The notes: generated by a model from the letters alone, not told the origin. Positions 1 to 8,996 are shown, counted from the stretch's first letter. The stretch is 64,000 bases of DNA from AG-339-G14 sp902553315 (GCA_902553315.1 CACDKN010000001.1:186001-250000); one strand, 5' to 3'. Translations and numbers: made by a program.

Positions 1-103
1 AGAGATACTCTTTACAATTCTAGGATCGGTTTTTGTAGTATTTGCTCACTATAAAAATCACCAAATTTGCAAGGAAATAAATTGTTCTTGTCATGATGAT
101 TAA
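1..103 (+). CDS. C-terminal fragment of a probable MerC-domain membrane protein
   Basis: The second forward frame is open from the left edge to a TAA at 101-103 and encodes about 33 residues. They form a hydrophobic segment followed by a His/Cys-rich tail (AHYKNHQICK, then CSCHDD). A final transmembrane helix followed by a short H-x-N-x-x-x-C tail resembles the end of MerC-domain proteins, small four-helix membrane proteins. Only the last helix is inside the window, so the family call is tentative. The start lies outside. Confidence 0.45.
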   Translation, partial: EILFTILGSVFVVFAHYKNHQICKEINCSCHDD

Positions 104-144
104 TCAAGGTATTTTAGAATTATCGTTCAATTGAGGGAGAAAAA

Positions 145-1314
145 ATGCAAGAAAAAACTTTAGACGTCGTTGTTTATGGAGCAACTGGATATACGGGTAA
201 ATTAGTCGTTGAATACCTGCTGAATCAATATGGTAAAGGTGAAGATTTTAAATGGGCTATTGCTGGCAGAAACCAAGACAAACTTAATAATCTAATTGAG
301 GAGTTCGAGCTAGGCTCAGAAGTTCCCGCTATCACTGCCGATGGAAATGACATCCAAAGCCTAGAGACAATGGTTCAACAAGCTAAATGTATTCTGACGA
401 CTGCCGGCCCTTATCAATTATATGGTTCAAATCTAGTTAAGGCTTGTGCGGAGAATGGCACAGATTATGTTGATCTTTGTGGAGAGCCAGCTTGGATGCA
501 TCGCATGATAGAAGAGCACAGCGATAAGGCCAATCAAACTGGAGCCAGAATTGTATTTTCTTGTGGTTTTGACAGCATACCCTTTGATCTTGGAGTTTAC
601 TTTCTTCAAGAAAAAGTAAAATCAAAAGTGGGTGACACAGCAACTGCGATCAGAGGAAGAGTAAGAGCAATGAACGGAGAATTCTCAGGTGGAACGGCTC
701 TATCAATGACCTCGACAATGGCATCTCTTAAAGAAAAGCCAGAATTGATAGAGATATTGGCTAACCCCTTTTCTCTGGCAAACGGCTTCCAAGGCCCAGA
801 ACAACCAAACGATTCCAAACCTCAATTTGATGAAAAACTAGAGACCTGGGTTGCTCCTTTTTTTATGGCACCCATAAATAGTAAAAATATTCACCGTTCT
901 AACGCATTGTTAAATCACTCTTATGGAAAGGAATTCACTTATAACGAGATGTGGATTCAAGGACCTGGAGATGAAGGACAGGCTGCAGCTGAATTAATTT
1001 CCAAAGTTAATCCTTTAGAAAACGCTCCTAAGCCAGGAGAAGGGCCTTCAAAAGAAGCTCGAGAAAATGGAAATTATGACATCCTTTTTTGCGCAGATTT
1101 AGACAATGGCTCTTCAATGCATGCGTCTGTTACAGGAGACTTAGATCCTGGATATGGATCCACATCGAAAATGATTGCAGAAAGCGCTATTTGCCTGATT
1201 CAAGACTGTACTGATCTAGCAGGCGGAATTTATACTCCTGCGGCATCAATGGGAAGTAAATTAATCTCTAGATTAGAAGCAAGCGCTGGGCTTAGGTTTT
1301 CTGAAGAAAATTAA
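145..1314 (+). CDS. Saccharopine dehydrogenase-family NAD(P)-binding oxidoreductase
   Basis: A 389-residue protein opening with a Rossmann dinucleotide-binding loop (GATGYTG near residues 12-18), then the conserved TTAGPYQLYG and CGEPAWMHRMI segments of the saccharopine-dehydrogenase-like family that includes mycobacterial trans-acting enoyl reductases. A FSCGFDSIPFDLG segment is also typical. The ATG at 145 follows a good ribosome-binding site (GGGAGA near 134-139). Family members act on lipid or acyl substrates; the actual substrate cannot be read here. A MAPEG membrane protein follows 8 bp downstream, probably in the same transcript. Confidence 0.85.
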   Translation: MQEKTLDVVVYGATGYTGKLVVEYLLNQYGKGEDFKWAIAGRNQDKLNNLIEEFELGSEVPAITADGNDIQSLETMVQQAKCILTTAGPYQLYGSNLVKACAENGTDYVDLCGEPAWMHRMIEEHSDKANQTGARIVFSCGFDSIPFDLGVYFLQEKVKSKVGDTATAIRGRVRAMNGEFSGGTALSMTSTMASLKEKPELIEILANPFSLANGFQGPEQPNDSKPQFDEKLETWVAPFFMAPINSKNIHRSNALLNHSYGKEFTYNEMWIQGPGDEGQAAAELISKVNPLENAPKPGEGPSKEARENGNYDILFCADLDNGSSMHASVTGDLDPGYGSTSKMIAESAICLIQDCTDLAGGIYTPAASMGSKLISRLEASAGLRFSEEN

Positions 1315-1322
1315 ATTAATCC

Positions 1323-1730
1323 ATGAGCTTGGAGGTAACTTTAATCTATACAATTCTTTTGATTGTCTTCTTGCTCATCTTAACAATTCGAGTTCTTGAT
1401 TTGAGAGGAAGTCCAGTCACAAAGTTTCTTCATGCTCCCGATAGAGTTGTAAGCCCAGTGACCCTTGAACGTGCGATTAGAGCCCATGGTAATTTAATTG
1501 AATACGCACCATTATTTTTACTACTTCTGTTATTGGCAGAAATAAATCAATTAAACGCAGTCATTCTTCATTTAAGTGGCGCCTCGTTTCTTCTTGGAAG
1601 ATTAATGCATGGCATAGGTTTCGGATTTTTAAGGCACAGTCCAATTATGAGAATTGGTGGGATGGCGCTGACGTTTTTAGGTTTTATTATTTTATTGCTA
1701 ACCACAGCAAGTCAGTTGCTAAGTGTTTAA
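1323..1730 (+). CDS. MAPEG-family membrane protein
   Basis: A 135-residue protein with four predicted membrane helices. The segment ERAIRAHGNLIEYAPLFLLL near residues 49-68 is the hallmark of MAPEG proteins (membrane-associated eicosanoid and glutathione metabolism), where R-x-x-N-x-x-E contributes to glutathione binding. Bacterial members are often glutathione transferases or peroxidases of unknown substrate. It follows the saccharopine-dehydrogenase-like gene by 8 bp. Its TAA stop overlaps the stop of the convergent FAH gene (TTAA at 1727-1730). A second, divergent MAPEG gene lies at 21046. Confidence 0.85.
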   Translation: MSLEVTLIYTILLIVFLLILTIRVLDLRGSPVTKFLHAPDRVVSPVTLERAIRAHGNLIEYAPLFLLLLLLAEINQLNAVILHLSGASFLLGRLMHGIGFGFLRHSPIMRIGGMALTFLGFIILLLTTASQLLSV

Positions 1731-2626
1731 TCTTTTAAAAAACCCTTCATGAATTCAGGAACTACTTTGGCTCTGGAGTGATCTGAAATCCTAACGCATT
1801 TATTTTCCATAGTACCTAGTCCCTCAATGGTTGTTGTTAGCTCATCTCCGTCTTTTAGAAATTTTCCCGAAGCGATACCAACTCCACTTGGAGTTCCTGT
1901 CCAAATGGCGTCTCCAACTTTAAGCGTTACAATTTCAGAGAGATAAGAAATAATTGAAGGCACATCAAAAATTAGATCATTAGTGTTGTCTTTTTGCACT
2001 GTTTCGCCATTCAATCTGCACTCAATGTCTAAGCTTTTGTAATCCTCGAGACTATCTAGTGATACCAAACATGGGCCCATTGGACCATAAGTGTCGAAAG
2101 ATTTTCCCAAATTGAACATTGCTGGAGTTGTTGCAAATTGAGCAGGGCGGTCAGAAATATCCTGTCCGACACACATACCCGCTACGTGCTCCCAAGCATT
2201 TTCTTTCGAAATATTTTTCCCATCTTTTCCGATAACAACAACTAATTCCGCTTCCCAATCTACGTAGTCGCTTCGCATTTCAATATTTGATTTTGGTCCA
2301 ACAAAACAAGAAGTATGTTTAGTAAATATCATTGGCACTTCAGGAATATCCATTCCACTCTCTTCTGCGTGTTTTCGATAATTTAAACCAACGGCGTAAC
2401 AATTTTGACTTTTGGGGACGGGGTTTCCTAATTCGATCTCAGAAACTTTACCCGTGGCAGATTCGCTTGATAGGGATTCGTAAATTTCACTAAGCTTGCT
2501 TTGAGATTTTAATGCTTCCACGCTATCTGTGCTGATAGAACCATTTGAGACAGTAGCTACGTCGTAGTAATTTTCATCCTTGATAAGAACGGCTTTGCCG
2601 TCTACTGTTCCTAATTTAAAACTCAT
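1727..2626 (-). CDS. Fumarylacetoacetate hydrolase (FAH) family protein
   Basis: A 299-residue protein with the FAH fold: an N-terminal strand domain, then GLNYRKHAEE (about residues 80-89) and acidic metal-ligand positions in DWEAELVVVIGK (about 123-134). The VGQDISDRPAQ and GTPSGVG motifs follow. Family members cleave or tautomerise diketo acids in aromatic catabolism or act on oxaloacetate and acylpyruvates; the substrate is unresolved. The ATG is preceded by a strong purine-rich ribosome-binding site (AGAAGAGGA). It is transcribed divergently from the nitroreductase at 2766 across a 139-bp spacer carrying a long inverted repeat. Confidence 0.88.
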   Translation of the reverse strand: MSFKLGTVDGKAVLIKDENYYDVATVSNGSISTDSVEALKSQSKLSEIYESLSSESATGKVSEIELGNPVPKSQNCYAVGLNYRKHAEESGMDIPEVPMIFTKHTSCFVGPKSNIEMRSDYVDWEAELVVVIGKDGKNISKENAWEHVAGMCVGQDISDRPAQFATTPAMFNLGKSFDTYGPMGPCLVSLDSLEDYKSLDIECRLNGETVQKDNTNDLIFDVPSIISYLSEIVTLKVGDAIWTGTPSGVGIASGKFLKDGDELTTTIEGLGTMENKCVRISDHSRAKVVPEFMKGFLKD

Positions 2627-2693
2627 TTTTTTCCTCTTCTTAAGTATTTTTCCAGATTTAAAAGTCTAAAATCTTTCAGTTATATTTAAGCAT

Positions 2694-2731
2694 AATTTTA
2701 TTAGTTCGTATCAAATCGAATTAATAAAATT
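2694..2731. promoter_or_regulatory. Imperfect inverted repeat in a divergent intergenic region, candidate operator
   Basis: Arms at 2694-2708 and 2717-2731 are 15 nt each and pair with one G-T position, around an 8-nt spacer (TATCAAAT). It lies between the divergent FAH and nitroreductase genes, upstream of the extended -10 element of the rightward gene. No U-run follows either arm, so I favour a protein-binding site over a terminator. No regulator gene is adjacent. Confidence 0.4.
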
Positions 2732-2739
2732 TTAGAGCG

Positions 2740-2748
2740 TGCTAATAT
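2740..2748 (+). promoter_or_regulatory. Extended -10 element of the nitroreductase gene
   Basis: TGCTAATAT matches the TGnTATAAT extended -10 form with two mismatches, 17 nt before the ATG at 2766. No good -35 is seen at the usual distance, as expected for an extended -10 promoter. The predicted transcript would have a leader of about ten nucleotides. Confidence 0.4.
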
Positions 2749-2765
2749 TATTTTTTGTTTGATTA

Positions 2766-3326
2766 ATGAATAAAGGTTTAGAAAATATATTGTCTAGAAA
2801 TTCTCCAAGAGAATTATCCAAGCCTATTCCTTCGGCTGAAGAAATGGAACAAGTTTATCAAGCAGCTTTAAGAGCACCAGATCATGCTTGGCAAAGACCT
2901 TCTAGATTTATAGAAGTGAAAGGAGAAGGATTAAAGAAGTTATCGTCTGTTTTTAAAAAGTATGCTGAGGAGAATATTTCTGATTTATCTGAGGAAGTGC
3001 TTAAAAAATATGAAGCTGCCCCATTCCGAGCCCCTATGATTATCATTTTAGTTTCCGAAATTAAAGAACATCCAAAAGTACCAGAAATAGAACAAATGTT
3101 TTCAACGGCAGCTGCCGCCGAAAATATTTTATTGGCTTTACATTCTTTGGGTTATGGCGGGGTTTGGCGAACAGGAAAATTCGCTCTCAATGATAAAATT
3201 AACAAATACTTAGATTTATCAGAGAATCAAAAGGTAATAGGCTATTTATATGTGGGTACTCCAACAGGTACGCAAAAGAAAATACCAGAAATGGACGCAG
3301 CCAAGTTTGTAACGAAATGGGGGTAA
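2766..3326 (+). CDS. YdjA-like nitroreductase family flavoprotein
   Basis: A 186-residue FMN-dependent nitroreductase-fold protein. The N-terminus (LSRNSPREL) carries the conserved R-x-S-x-R FMN-phosphate contact, and RAPDHAWQRPSRF resembles the RAPDHKSMQPWHF stretch of E. coli YdjA. AAAAENILLALHSLGYGGVWRTG near residues 117-139 is the conserved dimer and FMN segment. The size suits the single-domain minimal subgroup. It probably reduces quinones or nitro compounds with NAD(P)H; the physiological substrate is unknown. A small membrane protein and a crotonase follow closely. Confidence 0.88.
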   Translation: MNKGLENILSRNSPRELSKPIPSAEEMEQVYQAALRAPDHAWQRPSRFIEVKGEGLKKLSSVFKKYAEENISDLSEEVLKKYEAAPFRAPMIIILVSEIKEHPKVPEIEQMFSTAAAAENILLALHSLGYGGVWRTGKFALNDKINKYLDLSENQKVIGYLYVGTPTGTQKKIPEMDAAKFVTKWG

Positions 3327-3353
3327 AAAGTAACTATAAAACCTGGGGAGAAA

Positions 3354-3764
3354 TTGAAATTAACAATAACAAAAGTTTTAACTAGCATAGCGCTAGTTGG
3401 GGGATGTTTTCTTCCAGTAATAATGGACTTGGGCAGCTCACACTTATTTAATGAATTATGGGACTCTCATGCTCGAACGCATTTGGTTTGGTCAATTTCT
3501 TCATTTTTTTTAATTTTTATTTTGGGCATGTATTATTTGTGGATAAAAAATGACGAATTCACTCCTGCTTTAATGAGTCTATGCGTTTTGTTTGGGTACA
3601 GTATTTCTGCAGTTTCAATTTCATTCTATGGTGGAGTTTTCCTTGGCGAGGGTGGAGTTGAACCAGAGCCCTTTGGAATTCCAATTAATCTAATCCACTT
3701 CTCCTCGATGTTATTAGTTCAGTTATTTGCTTTATTTCTATTGATTAGAAGAAGAGCGGTTTGA
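3354..3764 (+). CDS. Unrecognised four-helix membrane protein
   Basis: A 136-residue protein with four predicted membrane helices and a conserved-looking WDSHARTHLVWS segment after helix 1 that may hold functional His/Arg residues. I do not recognise a named family. The start is a TTG at 3354 with a good ribosome-binding site (GGGGAG at 3345-3350); no ATG gives a better reading. It lies 27 bp after the nitroreductase and one base before the crotonase gene, so it is probably cotranscribed with both. Confidence 0.7.
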   Translation: MKLTITKVLTSIALVGGCFLPVIMDLGSSHLFNELWDSHARTHLVWSISSFFLIFILGMYYLWIKNDEFTPALMSLCVLFGYSISAVSISFYGGVFLGEGGVEPEPFGIPINLIHFSSMLLVQLFALFLLIRRRAV

Positions 3765-3765
3765 A

Positions 3766-4473
3766 ATGAAATCTTTAAAAGTTAAAAAAGAAAATGAAAT
3801 ATGCTGGGTCTATTTAAGCAGACCTGATTCCATGAACGCTTTAAACAAAGAACTCTTGGAAGAACTGACAGAGTTTAATAATAATTTAAAAAACGATCTA
3901 GAAACCAAAGTGGTTATATATTCAGGAGATGGAGAAAACTTTTCTGCAGGAGCAGATATCAAAGAAAAAAATTCTTTTGGCTCTAGTCTCGAAGCTTGGC
4001 GTTCTAATATTGGAAAGCCCGCGGTTATGTCTTTTCTAGAAATAAATCAAATCACCATCGCAGCTATTAATGGGTACTGTTTAGGAGGAGGGGCTTGTTT
4101 TGCTTCCGCTTGTGATTTTAGAATCGCTGCTGAAGACGCTTTGTTGGGTTATCCAGAAATTAATCTTGGAATGAATCTTAATTGGTTTGGATTACCTTTG
4201 GCAGTAAGATTAGTTGGTCCAGCTAAAGCCAAAAAACTTGTCATTGGGGGAGAGCAAGAAACTGCCACAACGCTTTTAGAATGGGGATTTTACGACGAGG
4301 TATGTAAAAAAGAACAATTAAAAGTTGGCGCTGAAAGAATGGCGAATTTTTACGCCTCAAAGGCAGCGTTACCTGCACAAATGATCAAGAAGAGTGTGAA
4401 TGTCATAGCTTACAACTCAGATTTAGCAGCAATGCACATGGATTACGATCAATTTTTATTAAGTAGAGAATAA
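3766..4473 (+). CDS. Enoyl-CoA hydratase/isomerase (crotonase) family protein
   Basis: A 235-residue crotonase-fold protein. The oxyanion-hole segments FSAGADIKEK (about residues 62-71) and GYCLGGGACF (about 104-113) are intact. Against mitochondrial crotonase, the first catalytic glutamate is kept (GYPEINLG), but the second position falls on a lysine in GPAKAKKLV. It may therefore be an isomerase, thioesterase or other crotonase variant rather than a simple hydratase. It overlaps neither neighbour but is separated by only 1 and 5 bp, consistent with one operon from 2766 to 8265. Confidence 0.85.
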   Translation: MKSLKVKKENEICWVYLSRPDSMNALNKELLEELTEFNNNLKNDLETKVVIYSGDGENFSAGADIKEKNSFGSSLEAWRSNIGKPAVMSFLEINQITIAAINGYCLGGGACFASACDFRIAAEDALLGYPEINLGMNLNWFGLPLAVRLVGPAKAKKLVIGGEQETATTLLEWGFYDEVCKKEQLKVGAERMANFYASKAALPAQMIKKSVNVIAYNSDLAAMHMDYDQFLLSRE

Positions 4474-4478
4474 CAACT

Positions 4479-5441
4479 TTGAACGGCCTACTAATTTTTT
4501 TAAGTTTGCTTACATTATTTTTTGTGAGCTCTTATTATTATTTTTATTTAAAACTCTTAGACCCAGGGAAAATCTCTATTCCGACGGAAGGTAAAGTTGC
4601 TGAACTTTCTAAAGGAAAACTTTTTTATCAATGGTTTTCTCCAGAAGAAGAAAATGGAGAAACTATTATTCTAGTTCATGGATTTTCAACGCCCAGTGTA
4701 GTTTGGGGAGGCATACTTCCTTTTCTTCAAAAAGAAGGATACAAAGTTTTGGCTTACGATCATTATGGACGAGGTTATTCTTCTCGACCCAAGACTAAAT
4801 ACACTAAAAATTTATTTATAGAGACTTTGAACGAATTGATAGGATCTCAAGTCATTAAACAAAAAATACATCTAGTGGGTTATTCTATGGGTGGGCCAAT
4901 TGTTGCTGGGTTTGCTGAATCATATCCTGAAAAAGTTAAGTCTATTTCTTTGATTGCGCCTGCTGGATATCTGACTTTGTCTCTTCCTTGGTATCGTAAA
5001 TTTCTTTATCGTGTGCTAACTCTGCCAATTTTAAGTCAATATATTGGCATAGTTGTTCCCTCACTATTTTATGGAGGAGATGCAACAATAAAACTCTCAA
5101 CTTTAGAGGATGCTAATCACGTTTCTCAAGAAAAAATAACTCAGGTTTATAAAGAACAGATGAAATATGAAGGATTTACTAGGTCGCTCTTGTCGACAAT
5201 AAAAAACTTTAATTTATTTAATGATAAAGACAGTTTTAAAACTTTGGGTCAGTTAAATATTCCTACTTCTGTTGTATGGGGTACTGCAGATGAGACCTGT
5301 TCTTTTGATGGGCATAAAGAATTAAAAAAAGATATTTCCAATATTTTTAGCACGGTGATCGAAGATGGATACCACGACATTACCTATTCGATGCCAACCA
5401 AAGTTTCTGAACACTTAATAAATTTCCTTAAGCAAGCATGA
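4479..5441 (+). CDS. Membrane-anchored alpha/beta hydrolase
   Basis: A 320-residue alpha/beta-hydrolase preceded by one N-terminal membrane helix (about residues 3-22). Visible elements are the oxyanion loop VHGFSTPS, the nucleophile elbow GYSMGG, a late acid in WGTADET and the histidine in GYHDI. The start is a TTG at 4479, five bases after the crotonase stop. The last four bases overlap the next hydrolase gene (ATGA), suggesting translational coupling. It probably hydrolyses esters or lipids at the inner membrane face; the substrate is unknown. Confidence 0.85.
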   Translation: MNGLLIFLSLLTLFFVSSYYYFYLKLLDPGKISIPTEGKVAELSKGKLFYQWFSPEEENGETIILVHGFSTPSVVWGGILPFLQKEGYKVLAYDHYGRGYSSRPKTKYTKNLFIETLNELIGSQVIKQKIHLVGYSMGGPIVAGFAESYPEKVKSISLIAPAGYLTLSLPWYRKFLYRVLTLPILSQYIGIVVPSLFYGGDATIKLSTLEDANHVSQEKITQVYKEQMKYEGFTRSLLSTIKNFNLFNDKDSFKTLGQLNIPTSVVWGTADETCSFDGHKELKKDISNIFSTVIEDGYHDITYSMPTKVSEHLINFLKQA

Positions 5442-6271
5442 AAATAATTTCAATATTTGTTCTTGTTTTATTGAGCTCATGTGCTGCCTCTGTATCAAGC
5501 GACGTTGTCTTTGAGGAGTTTTCGTATGGAGAGCACAAAAATCAAAAAGTTGACTTTTATCCTGGCAAAACGAACAAAGTTTTGGTTTGGATTCATGGCG
5601 GAGGCTGGATTTTTAGTGGCAAAAGAGAAACGAGATGGATTCGAAGACTTGGTAGGTATTTTAAGGTAAATGAAGACGTTAATATTTTCTCTATTGGATA
5701 TAGATATGGAAGAAATACAGCTCCTCAAGCTGCTGACGATGTGTTGTGTGCTTATCAAGCTATTGCTAGTGAAATTGAAGTTAGGGGTCTTTCTAAAGAT
5801 GATGTCACTATTATGGGTTTAAGCGCAGGTGGGCACTTAGCATTATTGGCGGGCTTCAAAAATTCTGGAGATTTTTCTTTTCCCTGCAAGGCTTCAATAA
5901 AACCAAAAGCCATAATTAATTTCTTTGGCATCGTAGACATTGAAGACAATTTCAATTTTCTTAAAGAAAACAGACCCTGGCTGAACTATATTAATATTTG
6001 GGTGCCTCCAAACAAAACCATAAAGGAAATTTCGACAAAATATTCTCCCATTCAGTATTTACATCAAGACATTCCCAAACTTGTTACCGTTCATGGAACC
6101 GATGATTCTTTGGTGCCTTATCGACAAGCATTGATGTTAGAAAAGGCGCTGCCAGAAAAAAACATATTAATTACTGTGGATGGAGGGGAACATTGGCGCT
6201 TCACAGATGAAGAGCATAGCGCGATCAAAAAACAGATAGATGAATTCATGATTGAAGAAGTTTGGAATTAA
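5438..6271 (+). CDS. Lipoprotein alpha/beta hydrolase (carboxylesterase-like)
   Basis: A 277-residue protein with a lipoprotein signal peptide ending in a lipobox (LLSSC near residues 11-15). It then has the HGGGW oxyanion motif of HSL/esterase-type hydrolases, the nucleophile motif GLSAGG, an acid in HGTDDSLVPY and a histidine in GGEHWRF. This predicts an esterase or lipase tethered to the envelope. It overlaps the upstream hydrolase by 4 bp, so two hydrolases of different subfamilies are coupled. Confidence 0.87.
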   Translation: MKIISIFVLVLLSSCAASVSSDVVFEEFSYGEHKNQKVDFYPGKTNKVLVWIHGGGWIFSGKRETRWIRRLGRYFKVNEDVNIFSIGYRYGRNTAPQAADDVLCAYQAIASEIEVRGLSKDDVTIMGLSAGGHLALLAGFKNSGDFSFPCKASIKPKAIINFFGIVDIEDNFNFLKENRPWLNYINIWVPPNKTIKEISTKYSPIQYLHQDIPKLVTVHGTDDSLVPYRQALMLEKALPEKNILITVDGGEHWRFTDEEHSAIKKQIDEFMIEEVWN

Positions 6272-6274
6272 TAA

Positions 6275-6517
6275 ATGAATTACTGGAAGGCTAATTTATT
6301 AATTCTTTCAATAATATTATTTATTTGGTTTATTGTTTCTTTTGGTTTTGGAATCATTTGGTCTGAGAGCCTTGATGAAATCAAAATCTGGGGATTCAAA
6401 TTGGGTTTTTGGTTTGCTCAACAAGGAAGTATTTACATTTTTGTATTGTTGATTTTTGTCTATGTCGCGTTGATGAATCGTTTAGATAAAAAATATAAAT
6501 CCAAAGAGGATGATTAA
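6275..6517 (+). CDS. DUF4212 small subunit of a sodium/solute symporter
   Basis: An 80-residue protein with two membrane helices (about residues 5-28 and 48-66) and the F-x-L-G-F-W-F-A-Q-Q-G-S motif (here KLGFWFAQQGS) diagnostic of DUF4212. In many proteobacteria this gene sits directly upstream of an ActP-like symporter and is thought to be its partner. Here the stop overlaps the symporter start by one base (TAATG at 6514-6518). Confidence 0.9.
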   Translation: MNYWKANLLILSIILFIWFIVSFGFGIIWSESLDEIKIWGFKLGFWFAQQGSIYIFVLLIFVYVALMNRLDKKYKSKEDD

Positions 6518-8265
6518 TGGATGCTCAGTTATTAACTTTTGTATTCGTTGGAATAACTTTCTCTCTCTATATTGGTATTGCTATTTGGTCTCGCGCTAAA
6601 TCTACTAGCGACTTTTACATAGCCGATAAAGGAGTAAATCCAATTGCCAATGGGATGGCAACAGCAGCGGACTGGATGTCAGCTGCTTCATTTATTTCAA
6701 TGGCCGGATTAATATCCTTTCTTGGAAAGGACGGTTCAGTTTATTTAATGGGTTGGACGGGAGGCTACGTATTACTTGCCTTGCTTTTGGCTCCTTATCT
6801 TAGAAAATTTGGTCAATACACAGTGCCAGATTTTATTGGCACTAGATATTATTCTGACGCTGCAAGGCTGGTTGCAGTGTTGTGCTTGATTTTCATTTCT
6901 TTTACTTACATTGCAGGACAAATGCGAGGCGTTGGAATTGTTTTTTCAAGGTTTCTTGAAGTAGATATTGAATTGGGAGTAATTATTGGAATGGGTATAG
7001 TTTTTTTCTATGCTGTTTTGGGGGGCATGAAAGGAATTACATATACTCAAGTTGCACAATATTGTGTCCTTATCTTCGCCTACATGGTTCCTGCAATTTT
7101 TATTTCTATACTCATTACAAACAATCCCATTCCTCAATTAGGATTTGGTGACCAAATCAATGGCTCCTCGGTTTATTTATTGGATAAACTTGACCAACTT
7201 CATCTTGAGCTGGGATTCGATCCGTATACCTCTAATTCAAAAAGCACAATTGATGTATTTTTCATTACTGCTGCATTAATGTTTGGAACCGCAGGGTTGC
7301 CCCATGTAATCGTAAGATTTTTTACTGTCCCCAAAGTTAGCGATGCAAGAAAATCTGCAGGCTATGCTTTAGTTTTTATAGCCTTGCTTTACACAACCGC
7401 CCCAGCAGTGTCAGCATTTGCCAGAGTCAATTTCATAGAATCAGTCCAGGAAGTAAATTATGACGAAGCTCCAAATTGGTTTAAAAATTGGGAACAAATT
7501 GGCCTCATTGCATGGACCGACAAAAACGATGACGGAAAGATAAACTATTCAAGCGGAACTGCGTTGAAGGGTGCCAAACCAAATTATAACGATAAGATGG
7601 GCTCTTACGGTCAACGTCTAGTCACCAATGAAAACGATCTCAGCAATCCTAACGAAGTCTACATCGATAGAGACATTATGGTCTTGGCAAATCCTGAGAT
7701 TGCAAAATTACCAAATTGGGTAATAGCCTTGGTGGCGGCAGGAGCTTTGGCAGCAGCACTCTCTACCGCGGCGGGCCTTTTGTTGGTGATTTCTGCTTCA
7801 ATCTCACATGATCTTATGAAAAAGACTCTGATGCCAAAGATAAATGATAGGCAAGAGTTACTATTTGCTCGGACTGCAGCAGCAGTTGCAATTATTGTTG
7901 CAGGTCTCTTTGGGATATATCCTCCGGGATTTGTTGCCCAAGTAGTTGCATTTGCTTTCGGTTTAGCAGCTTCTACGATATTTCCAGTATTATTTTTAGG
8001 AATTTTTTATAAAAGGCTCAATAAAGAGGGCGCAATTGCCGGAATGCTTTCTGGTTTAATAGTCACTTCAAGTTATATAATTTTTTTTAAATTTATTAAT
8101 CCTGAATTGAATACTGCTGAGAATTGGATTTTTGGAATTTCGCCTGAAGGCTTTGGATTCTTGGGAATGTTTATAAATTTTGGGATAGCGATCTTTGTTT
8201 CGGCATTTTTTAAAGCTCCACCACAAAGAGTTTATGATCTTGTTGAAGACATTAGAAAGCCATAA
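6517..8265 (+). CDS. Sodium:solute symporter family permease (VC2705-like)
   Basis: A 582-residue SSS-family transporter with about 13 membrane helices. The ATAADWMSAASFISMAG stretch near residues 48-64 and the GTAGLPHVIVRFFTVP stretch near 258-273 are typical of the acetate/monocarboxylate branch that pairs with DUF4212. A long hydrophilic loop (about residues 310-390) interrupts the helices, as in this subgroup. It probably imports a short carboxylate with sodium. Downstream it ends 2 bp from a convergent VOC gene. Confidence 0.92.
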   Translation: MDAQLLTFVFVGITFSLYIGIAIWSRAKSTSDFYIADKGVNPIANGMATAADWMSAASFISMAGLISFLGKDGSVYLMGWTGGYVLLALLLAPYLRKFGQYTVPDFIGTRYYSDAARLVAVLCLIFISFTYIAGQMRGVGIVFSRFLEVDIELGVIIGMGIVFFYAVLGGMKGITYTQVAQYCVLIFAYMVPAIFISILITNNPIPQLGFGDQINGSSVYLLDKLDQLHLELGFDPYTSNSKSTIDVFFITAALMFGTAGLPHVIVRFFTVPKVSDARKSAGYALVFIALLYTTAPAVSAFARVNFIESVQEVNYDEAPNWFKNWEQIGLIAWTDKNDDGKINYSSGTALKGAKPNYNDKMGSYGQRLVTNENDLSNPNEVYIDRDIMVLANPEIAKLPNWVIALVAAGALAAALSTAAGLLLVISASISHDLMKKTLMPKINDRQELLFARTAAAVAIIVAGLFGIYPPGFVAQVVAFAFGLAASTIFPVLFLGIFYKRLNKEGAIAGMLSGLIVTSSYIIFFKFINPELNTAENWIFGISPEGFGFLGMFINFGIAIFVSAFFKAPPQRVYDLVEDIRKP

Positions 8266-8267
8266 GC

Positions 8268-8957
8268 TTACTTAAACTTCTTACGCATATTTCTTACAGC
8301 TTCCATACCGAAAACAGGTTTTTTTCCTTTTGGTACAGTATTTCCTTTTCTGATTAACTCTTCGAAGGAAGCACCACTTTTGAACATTTCGTAGAGTGTT
8401 TCTACATCCATATTTGTACCGACAGGTTCGTCAGAAAAATCTGGCGCAATATTTTTTTTAAATTCTTCAGCAGAACGAAAGTGTTCAAAAAATATCTCTA
8501 CCAGATTTCCATCTGGATCTTTGTAGTACATTCCTGTTATCCAACCATGGTTTATCGTCCAATAAGGTAGTAGGCCCTTTTCTTTAGCAGAAAAGTAAAA
8601 ATCGAACCATTTTTCAATCGGATTTAGCTTGTATGAAATATGATCAAGGCCAACAATCGAGGGTGTGGAAGAATTAAGCCAGTTTTTAAATCTCATTATT
8701 TGTTTTGGGATGAAGCTTAATTGGTCGTAAACCTTAGAAGTATTAGCTATCGCAACCCGGTGATGCTCATCATCAAATGCTAAGAAGGTAAGTTCAGGAC
8801 TCTCGTAAAGAGGTTCACAGCCAAAAAGTTTGGAATAAAAATCTATCATTAATTCGAAGTTCATTGTTTTAAATGCTACATGATGGAACTCATCGGGCGC
8901 ATCAGAAGATTTAAGATTTTTATAAATCTCTAAGTTCAGCTTCTTTTCTGCTCTCAT
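8268..8957 (-). CDS. VOC-family protein resembling a type I extradiol dioxygenase
   Basis: A 229-residue vicinal-oxygen-chelate protein. FHHVAFKTMNF (near residue 25) opens the fold with a candidate metal histidine, LDHISY (about 109-114) starts a second repeat, and DPDGNLVEIFFE (about 152-163) supplies the closing glutamate. Glyoxalases, extradiol dioxygenases and fosfomycin-resistance proteins share this fold. The GMYYKDPDGNLVEI pattern is closest to catechol 2,3-dioxygenase-like members. It could serve aromatic ring cleavage, but the substrate is not determinable. Confidence 0.8.
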   Translation of the reverse strand: MRAEKKLNLEIYKNLKSSDAPDEFHHVAFKTMNFELMIDFYSKLFGCEPLYESPELTFLAFDDEHHRVAIANTSKVYDQLSFIPKQIMRFKNWLNSSTPSIVGLDHISYKLNPIEKWFDFYFSAKEKGLLPYWTINHGWITGMYYKDPDGNLVEIFFEHFRSAEEFKKNIAPDFSDEPVGTNMDVETLYEMFKSGASFEELIRKGNTVPKGKKPVFGMEAVRNMRKKFK

Positions 8958-8996
8958 AGATAAATTCTAACCTATAAATAAAAAGTCATGATTAAT

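Noticed and set aside
437..818. Two antisense frames of 68 and 70 residues within the first complete gene
   Set aside because: They overlap a well-supported coding region, have no family motif and no ribosome-binding site. Similar shadow frames elsewhere were treated the same way.
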